Positions 57,694 to 64,000 of a stretch of 64,000 nt of DNA are shown in pieces. This DNA comes from Sabethes cyaneus (lineage: Eukaryota > Arthropoda > Insecta > Diptera > Culicidae), in assembly GCF_943734655.1 (NCBI RefSeq), contig NC_071353.1, positions 77,727,121 through 77,791,120 of the forward strand, given 5' to 3'. The notes beneath the pieces were generated by a model that saw nothing but the letters and a program-made list of their open reading frames with translations, searched no databases and had not been told where the DNA came from. The position numbers were made by a program, and so were the translations under genes. Each line of letters starts with the position of its first letter. The first letter of the stretch is position 1.

Positions 57694-59396
57694 CCTTCCT
57701 TGTGCATTGGGGTCGTTTTCGACCCATCGGCATACTTACAAAGCTTGATATTCAGTAACGGTACGAGCTGGAGACTTGAAATTTTCTGACTATTCCTAAC
57801 TTTAGGAAATTAGCATCGTGGGGGAGTTTCAGCTTTCAGCGACATCTAGAAAAGCCACAGCAAAAAAAAGTTACATATTATGCATTGGGGCCGAAAACAA
57901 CCCAAGTTTTGAAATTGCTCTCATTCATCCATTTTCAATCCGAATTTCGTTTTCTTTACCTCGTTTGAAAGGTATGGCCAAAACCTGGCACCCAATATAT
58001 ATTAAGGAATATTTGTTGACTAATGGCCACTTCTTTGTCGTTTCCGGAACACCCACTACCAGGTCTCGGGGGACATTTTTATACTTTGAGGTAATTCATT
58101 TTGCTCATTCATTTCAAATCACATTGGCTTGACAAAATAAGACTAGTGGAAGTACAATGGGGACATTTTGGACCCGAGTGGCCACTTCCCCATCGGTTCC
58201 GGAACATCCGGTACCTGGTTTTTGAGGCCATTTTTTAATTTTAGGATGATTTCTATTGCGGCACGTCAAATTTCATTACATTGATAACATAAGACTATTG
58301 AAAGTATAATAAAGACATGTTGAAGGCAAATGACCACATCAGCATCGGTCCTGGCACATCCGGTACCCGGTTTTTGGGGACATTTTTGTATTTTAGGATA
58401 ACTCTTAATGCGACATATCAAATCACATCGGATTGATAAAATAAGACTGATGGAAGTAAAACAGTGTCATTTAGAAGCCAAATGGCCACTTTACCATCGG
58501 TACTGGATCATCCGGTACCAGTTTCGGGAGACATTTTTGGCTTTTGAGATAATTCACCACGCGGCACCTCAAATCGCATCGCGTTGATAAAAATAACAAT
58601 AATAAAAGTATAATAGGGCGTCCGTTGCATACAATCCGGTACCCGGTATTTATAATGAACCGTGAAACGGGGTAACTCGGGGCAGATGAATTACCCTGTA
58701 ATTCAAAAATGTCCCCAGAAACCGGGTACCGGATGTTCCGGAACCGATGGTAAAATGGCCATTTGGCTTCTAATTGACCTTATTTTATTTTCATCAGTCT
58801 TATTTAATCAAGCCGATGTGATTTGATGTGTCGTAAGATGTGTTATCCTAAAATACAAAAAATAGCCCCAAAACCCGGGTACCGGATGTTCCGGAACCAA
58901 TGCTGATGTGGCCATTTGTCTTCAAAATGTCTTTATTATACTTTCAATAGTCTTATGTTATGAAGCTGATGTAATTTGGCGTGTCGCAAGATAAATCGTT
59001 CTAAAATTCAAAATTGTTCTCAAAAACCGGGTACCGGATGTTCCGGAACCAATGAGGAAATGGCCGTTTTGGTCCAAAATGTCCCCAATTGTACTTCCAT
59101 TAATCTCATTTTATCAAGCCAGTGTGATTTGATGTGCCGCAAAATGAATTATCTCAAAATATTAAAATGTCTCCCGTGACCTGGTAGTGGGTGTTCCGGA
59201 ACCGACGCAGAAGTGGCCATCAGTCAACAAACCTTCTCCAACATACCTTGGGTGCTAGTTTTTGGCCATAGTTTTCAAACGAGGTAAAGAAAACGAAATT
59301 CGGATTGAAAATGGATGAATGAGAGCAATTTCAAAACTTAGGTCGTTTTCGACCCCAATGCATAATATGTAACTTTTTTCTAATGCATTAGGAAGG
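57694..59396. mobile_element. 1.7-kb palindromic TTAA-flanked element
   Basis: TTAA at 57690-57693 and 59397-59400; ends CCTTCCTTGTGCATTGGGGT and (reverse complement) CCTTCCTAATGCATTAG. Arms of about 700-800 bp (57866-58640 and 58670-59385) are inverted copies meeting near 58655. Each arm holds ~150-bp sub-repeats with CCGGAACATCCGGTACC-type cores. piggyBac-type by target site; no transposase. An uninterrupted paralogue of the target is at 41727-41730. Confidence 0.88.
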
Positions 59397-59880
59397 TTAA
59401 TTTCAATAAGGTAGCAGGAAAGCAATAGTTTGTGTTCTTGATTTTGATAAATTGTTTTCAAATGCACAATCTTTTGAGAATTGAACGTATGCAATGTTAC
59501 TACTTTGATAAATGTTACATACAACGCATGTAGCATGTATATATGTTGCATAAAGCATGTATACATGAATAATCGAATGATTACAAACATGGATACATGC
59601 CACTATCACTACAAAGAGACTTACGTAGTCCTGCGTCACCTATATATGCGGTCGTGTGTTGTACACAACCCCTCTGATTTTTTTATTTCACTCGAATAAA
59701 TTTAATCCTCGGACATTTCGAATTACAAATATAAATTAGAATGCAATGCTCTTCATTATTGTGTTGTGTTGTGTAGCATATGCTGTCGGTATCTCACGAC
59801 TAGTTAATTACCTGGCCCCAAACTTTACGTACTATAATTAACTCGCGCTGCATTAAGCTCTTAAACGAACTTTTACTTAA
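59397..59880 (+). repeat. F and D blocks of the A-B-C-F-D repeat
   Basis: F (59401-59680) matches 41455-41735 in reverse; D (59690-59880) matches 35760-35960 in reverse. F holds TACGTAGTCCTGCGTC at 59622-59637. D ends at TTAA 59877-59880 where the piggyBac remnant begins. Confidence 0.85.
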
Positions 59881-60269
59881 CCGTTATGTGTTAGGCTGGG
59901 TACCCGGGTACCTTTTCAGACTTTATTGCCTTGAAAAACAAGGTTAACCACAACTCAGCCAGCTAAAACTCATGGAATGCTCCTAACTAGTGGGAATAAA
60001 CCATTTACCATCATCTGACTACCTGTAGCAGCAGGGGGGGTTTCGAATTACCCCATAAGTGTTCGGATGGGTACCCGGGTACCCACCGAAATGAAATGCT
60101 TCTAACTTTATCAATTCTTGACTGATTTTGGATCTTGAACCGTCAAAAGATTGTAAAATTTGTCTATGTTTAGAGTACGAGCCATACCAGACCTGCGACC
60201 ACGTCTGGTTCCCGTAAATCCGGATCTCCGGGACCATGTTCCAGATCCTAGACGAATTTGTACAATTGT

Positions 60270-60990
60270 CAATAAAACCATACAATATTGGTATCAAAAT
60301 TCAAGAAATCACTCCAGGAGTTGATGTTTATCCATTTTGAGTCCATTTAACGAGTAGTCTTCGGAATGACCACTCCGGAGCAGGTTCCCGTGGGGCCCTG
60401 TATGACCACAAACATGCTTGGGTGGAAACCCAGCAATATGGATGTCAAAATTCATGAAATCACTCCAGGAGTTGAGTTTTATCCTATTTGAGTCCATTGA
60501 TCGAGTTGTCCCGGAATGGTCACTCTGGAGCAGATTCCCGTGGGGCCCTTCATGACTATAAACATATTTGGACAGAAACCCAGCAATATGGATGTCAAAA
60601 TTCATGAAATCACTTAAAGGAGTTGAGTTTTATCCATTTTGAGTCCATTGATCGAGTTTTACCCGGAATGCCCACTCCGGAGCAGGTTCCCGAGGGGCCC
60701 TGTATGACCACAAACATGCTTGAGTGGAAACCCAGCAATATGGATGCCAAAATTCATGAAATCACTTCAAGGGGTTGAGTTTTATCCATTTTGAGTCCAT
60801 TGATCGAGTTGTTCCCGGAATGGCCACTCTGGAGCAGGTTCCCGGGGGGCCCTTCATGACTACCAACATGTTTGGATAGAAACCCAGCAATATGGATGTC
60901 AAAATTCTTGAAATTACTCCAGGTGCTGATTTTCAACCATTTTATGTCTATTTAACGAGTTGTCCTCGGTATGGCTACTCTGAAGATTCA
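60270..60990 (+). repeat. ~152-bp tandem repeat, about 4.5 units
   Basis: GGTTCCCGTGGGGCCCTGTA-type cores near 60388, 60535, 60690 and 60838, each preceded by GGAATGGCCACTCCGGAGCA and followed by CCCAGCAATATGGATGTC and CACTCCAGGAGTTGA segments. They lie between the piggyBac TIR and transposase 3' end. Confidence 0.85.
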
Positions 60991-61251
60991 CTTAGGATTA
61001 TTTCAGTTTAGAATGTATAAAGAAAGGATTTCTAATTTGTAGTTAGAGATTATTTCTGTCACATCACAAATCGTTTATTATTTCAAAACAGCTCACATTT
61101 TATCACAAACATCAAGTCGTTGTATGTATGGAACTTGAAACAAACTTATAGAAACGGCAGTAATATAAAAAGCTGTATTTTATAATGAAAAACTAATCAA
61201 AAATGTTTTAAGAACTAATCAATAAAAAAATCAAGGAAATGAAACAGAAAT

Positions 61252-61425
61252 TTAGAAATCGTTGCAAATATCTCTGCAATGTTGATTGCAAACAGGTTTG
61301 GAGCATGACGTACATGTCTTCCGGGTCTTTCTCCGTATGTCGTTCACATTTTTGCATATATGACAGACGCCAACATGTGGGACTCGTCCGACGCAGGAGG
61401 ATGCATTTGCTGTAGATGTTAGTGT
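61252..61425 (-). pseudogene. piggyBac transposase C-terminal zinc-ribbon
   Basis: The end of the frame reads VPHVGVCHICKN, DIRRKTRKTCTSCSKPVCNQ, HCRDIC, i.e. C-x2-C, basic RKTR, C-x2-C, C-x3-C-x3-C. This is the cysteine-rich C-terminal domain of piggyBac-type transposases, which binds element ends. The catalytic DDD core is absent upstream. Confidence 0.75.
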
Positions 61426-61444
61426 AGGGAATGAGAGTAGAGAG

Positions 61445-61860
61445 AGATGACTAAGAGAGAAAAAATCAGAGGGTTTGTGTACAAGACACGACCGCATATA
61501 TAGGCGACGCAGGACTACGTAAATCTCTTTGTAGTGATAGTAGCATGTATTCATGCTTGTATTGCGACATTTGCTCCTGTTTAGACTACCCCGATTTACA
61601 CGATTATCACAGTCGAATCTCGCACACGATTTCGCTCAAAGAAAATGAAGTGAAAAAGAAGGGGAAGAAGGAAAAAGAAGTCAAACTCATTAGTAGATCA
61701 AACTAAAAGCCACTCTAGTGTCAGATTAACAGTGCAAAATGCGGTACGTTGCATTAAATGATTATCACAGTAGACTAAATAGTCATGAAAAGGGCAATAA
61801 TCATTCGATTCTTCATGTATACATGCTATATGCACCATATATACATGCTACATGCGTTGT
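61445..61860 (-). repeat. F block of the A-B-C-F-D repeat with a ~236-bp insert
   Basis: 61450-61560 and 61797-61860 match 41464-41610 when joined. Between GCTTGTA and ATCATTCG lies unrelated sequence (61562-61796) containing two GATTATCACAGT motifs, with no TIR found. A LINE tail joins at GCGTTGTA (61861). Confidence 0.7.
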
Positions 61861-61889
61861 ATTTATTTATTTATTTATTTTATTTATTA
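61861..61889 (-). repeat. (AAAT)n tail of CR1-like LINE
   Basis: TTTA repeats on the plus strand form the 3' tail of the minus-strand LINE that follows, as at 28951. Confidence 0.85.
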
Positions 61890-61996
61890 TTAAATCAACG
61901 GGCTCGAGATAGCCCCAATGATTGTCGATAGTTACATAAAAATACAGTTAAGTGAGTAAAATACAAATACAAAAACAGTTAAAATATAAGTCTACA

Positions 61997-62800
61997 TCAC
62001 TCGCGGATTATTGCTCCCGAAAAAAAGCTTGCAAATCTTCTGCCAAGTATTCGACACGACAGATGAAAATCGAATAATGACGACACTTGATTAAAAACTC
62101 GCTGCAAGCCACCGAAAGCGCCATTCATAGAGTAATTAGTGCGACGAACTGGTAGTCTCAGCATGGCGCTATTACGCAGTGCTCGTGGTTGCACATTTAT
62201 GTTAATCTGCTCCATAAGCACAGGGCTGTCTATTCTACCCTGCAGGCAATCCGCAATAAACAAAGCTCTAGAGGCAGCTCTACGAACATAGAGAGGTTCC
62301 AAGTCAATCAGCTGACAGCGGCTTACATAACTAGGTAGACGAAACGGGTCTCTCCATGGCAACCTTCGCAAAGCGAATCGAAGAAATCGGCACTGAACTG
62401 ATTCAATTCTCTCTGTACTGTTTTTGTAGTTAGGATTCCAAACGGGCGAACAGTATTCCAGGATGGACCGCACCAGCGAACAATATAGTGACTTAAGGCC
62501 ATATATATCAGAGAAGTTTTTCGCGGTCCTGAAAATGAAGCCTAATGACCTCGAAGCTTTAGCGATAATGTACGAGATATGCTTGTACGTTAACTGCGGA
62601 TCCAAGATAACTCCCAGGTCTTTTATATACACGTTCGATGGGTGTGCCATTGAGCTCATAACAAAACAGGATCGGGTCTTTTTTTCTGGAGAAAGTGGTT
62701 ATTGAACACTTCCCGGGTTCACTAACATGCGGTTCACATCGCACCAAGCGGCAAAGGCCTCCAACTGATTTTGGAGAAAGTGACAATCGTCTGTCGAACG
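61997..62800 (-). pseudogene. ORF2: CR1-like ORF2 C-terminal region, frameshifted
   Basis: KCSITTFSRKKDPILFCYEL (62786-62590) shifts to IKDLGVILDPQLTY, LKSLYCSLVRSILEYCSPVW, RIESVQCRFLRFALRRLPW, and LPVRRTNYSMNGAFGGLQRV. This is the region downstream of RT, closely parallel to the intact copy at 29.07-30 kb, with one frame change near 62635. Confidence 0.85.
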
Positions 62801-62803
62801 GAT

Positions 62804-64000
62804 CTAGGAAAACATTTTCAGGTCATCTGCATACGAGAGTCGAGGGCATTTGATAGCCAAGTTAACGTCGTTGAAGTAGAGCAGAAAGATCAAAGGTCCA
62901 AGATGGCTTCCCTGAGGTATACCTGAAGAGGCTAGATAGCTATCGGACCTACAATCTCCAATGACAACCACCAGCTGTCGATTGGTCAGATATGAGCGAA
63001 ACCAGCGCAAAAGGTTGTCGCTAACGCCCAGTCTATGCAATTTAGCAATTGCGATGTCATGGTTTATCTTATCAAAAGCGGCCGACAAGTCCGTGTATAA
63101 GACATCGGTTTGAGCACGGTGGTCCATACTTCCCGTTATGTATGATGTTAGACACAGCAGGTAAGTGGTGATAGAGTGCTGGGAAATGAAGCCATGTTGA
63201 TCGGCACTTAGATATTGTTTGCAGTGTGACAATAGAGGTTCCATGATTACCAACTCAAATAGTTTTGAAACTGCACTGAGCGATGTGATTCCTCTATAGT
63301 TGTTCACATCTCGCTTACTACCTTTTTTATACACAGGAAACATATGCACAAATTTCCAACACGATGGGAATACGCCGCTAGAGATAGACATTCGGAATAG
63401 GTAAAGCAATGGCGTCAACAAACAGGAAATGTGTCTCTTCAGGAATGCAGAAGGTACTCCATCAGGTCCAGGGTTGAAGGACGACTTAAGCATGGAAGCG
63501 GCTTTTGAGATTTTCTCGACGTTGAAATCAATGGCACCTAGTGTTTGACCATAAATTGGAACATTGCATGCTGCTAGGGCAACATGGTCAACGCTCAATA
63601 CCTCGTTAGTGAAAACACTTGCAAATTTGCTGGAAAAGGAACGGCATATATCCTGAGGTGCGGCAGCGATTTCCCCGTTATACTCCATAGAAGACGGGAG
63701 GCCGGACTCTCTGCGTTGATCGTTTACATAGTTCCAGAAGCACTTCGGGTGACGCTTTAGTTTCCGTTGAATGCTCTGTTGATGCCGTGAAAAGCATTGC
63801 CTACTGGCTCGCCTATATAAGTGGCTCACTCTCGCATAATGACGTTTTAGCGAAAGCGTGCGATGCTTCGTGAATCTCCGCAATGCTGCTCTTTTGAATG
63901 ACTTCAGTTTACGCAACTCATTCGTGTACCAAGAGGGGTGAGAAGTGTTGCGGTGACTTCTTTTCGGGACGTGTCGATCTATAACATATAACAGAGCATG
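62804..64000 (-). pseudogene. ORF2: CR1-like ORF2 reverse transcriptase (5' partial)
   Basis: Catalytic blocks in order: MLKSSFNPGPDGVPSAFLKR, FPVYKKGSKRDVNNYRGITS, DVLYTDLSAAFDKINHDIAI, ASSGIPQGSHLGPLIFLLYF, LSYADDLKMF. Open through the window end; closes just after YADDLKMFS at 62804 through a frameshift. Diverged from the 29-33 kb element, so a different CR1-like family or subfamily. Confidence 0.9.

Larger units (their letters stand above)
59881..61435 (-). mobile_element. piggyBac element remnant (3' end and C-terminal coding)
   Basis: TTAA (59877-59880) is followed by the end CCGTTATGTGTTAGG and subterminal GGGTACCCGGGTACC motifs (59903 and 60070). Tandem repeats follow, then the end of a transposase gene on the minus strand at 61252. 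The other terminus is missing: near 61435 the sequence passes into another F-block copy. Confidence 0.7.
61861..64000 (-). mobile_element. CR1-like LINE, 3' 2.1 kb, continues beyond window
   Basis: Minus strand, 3' tail at 61861; ORF2 stop at 61997. The coding frame is still open at the window end (WYTNELRKLKSFKRAALRRF), so the endonuclease and ORF1 may lie outside. Two frameshifts make this copy defective. Confidence 0.88.

Noticed and set aside
57818..58132. Plus frame in the palindromic TTAA element
   Set aside because: The same peptide (SYILCIG.ENNPSFEIALIHPF) appears from the opposite arm because the DNA is an inverted repeat. No domain; non-coding.
60309..60936. Minus frames repeating FDIHIAGFLSKHV
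   Set aside because: They are readings of the ~152-bp tandem repeat in the piggyBac remnant.

Overview
The window looks like transposon-packed intergenic DNA of a large-genome insect, most likely a mosquito (Culicidae, probably an aedine). The argument is the mix of elements: a Pao/BEL element with a PHD-finger gag, a LOA-clade LINE with RNase H, CR1-like LINEs ending in (AAAT)n, Ty1/copia with an internal-tRNA primer site, many TA- and TTAA-flanked MITEs, tRNA-derived SINEs, and a mini-me/Helentron-type element with a (GTCT)n core. The species is an inference. I see no intact host gene. Host-derived sequence is limited to a decayed NUBP2 fragment and two decayed H2A-H1 histone units.

Layout. 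0-11 kb: NUBP2 remnant; a 2.2-kb hAT-type element (2107-4331) holding a LINE fragment and a piggyBac-type MITE; a 1.8-kb TIR element (5706-7479) with a 21-bp palindromic array; a 1.2-kb TA-flanked element (8618-9791); and twin snap-back MITEs around a CR1-like LINE 3' end. 11.5-16.1 kb: a young, internally rearranged Ty1/copia element with one long open frame. 17.3-25.0 kb: a mini-me/Helentron-like element containing about 6.4 kb of apparently uninterrupted (GTCT)n and a ~145-bp tandem array. 25-28 kb: SINE, TTAA MITE, and nested pogo/mariner-type elements. 28.6-35.4 kb: a broken Ty3/gypsy element split inside gag by a complete CR1-like LINE with two intact ORFs. 37.1-39.6 kb: the histone pseudogene units. 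43.2-51.4 kb: a Pao/BEL element whose pol is split by a hAT MITE that itself holds a SINE. 52.5-57.7 kb: a LOA-type LINE carrying a pogo-type MITE. 57.7-59.4 kb: a palindromic TTAA-flanked element. 59.9-61.4 kb: a piggyBac remnant. 61.9-64 kb: a second, frameshifted CR1-like LINE running off the end.

How the pieces relate. Comparing copies inside the window, I could assemble an unclassified ~1.6-kb repeat with block order A-B-C-F-D. The copy at 51.5-59.9 kb was opened by the LOA LINE, the palindromic TTAA element and a piggyBac element. Other copies in the window supply empty sites for the two TTAA insertions. Duplicated target sites at most junctions give a relative order of insertion. Coding capacity that looks complete is limited to the CR1-like LINE (28.95-33.7 kb). 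The copia frame is open but lacks most of integrase and reverse transcriptase. I found no CRISPR, operon or candidate new defence or metabolic system. The unusual content is genomic: the giant tetranucleotide array, the rearranged copia frame, and the histone fossils.
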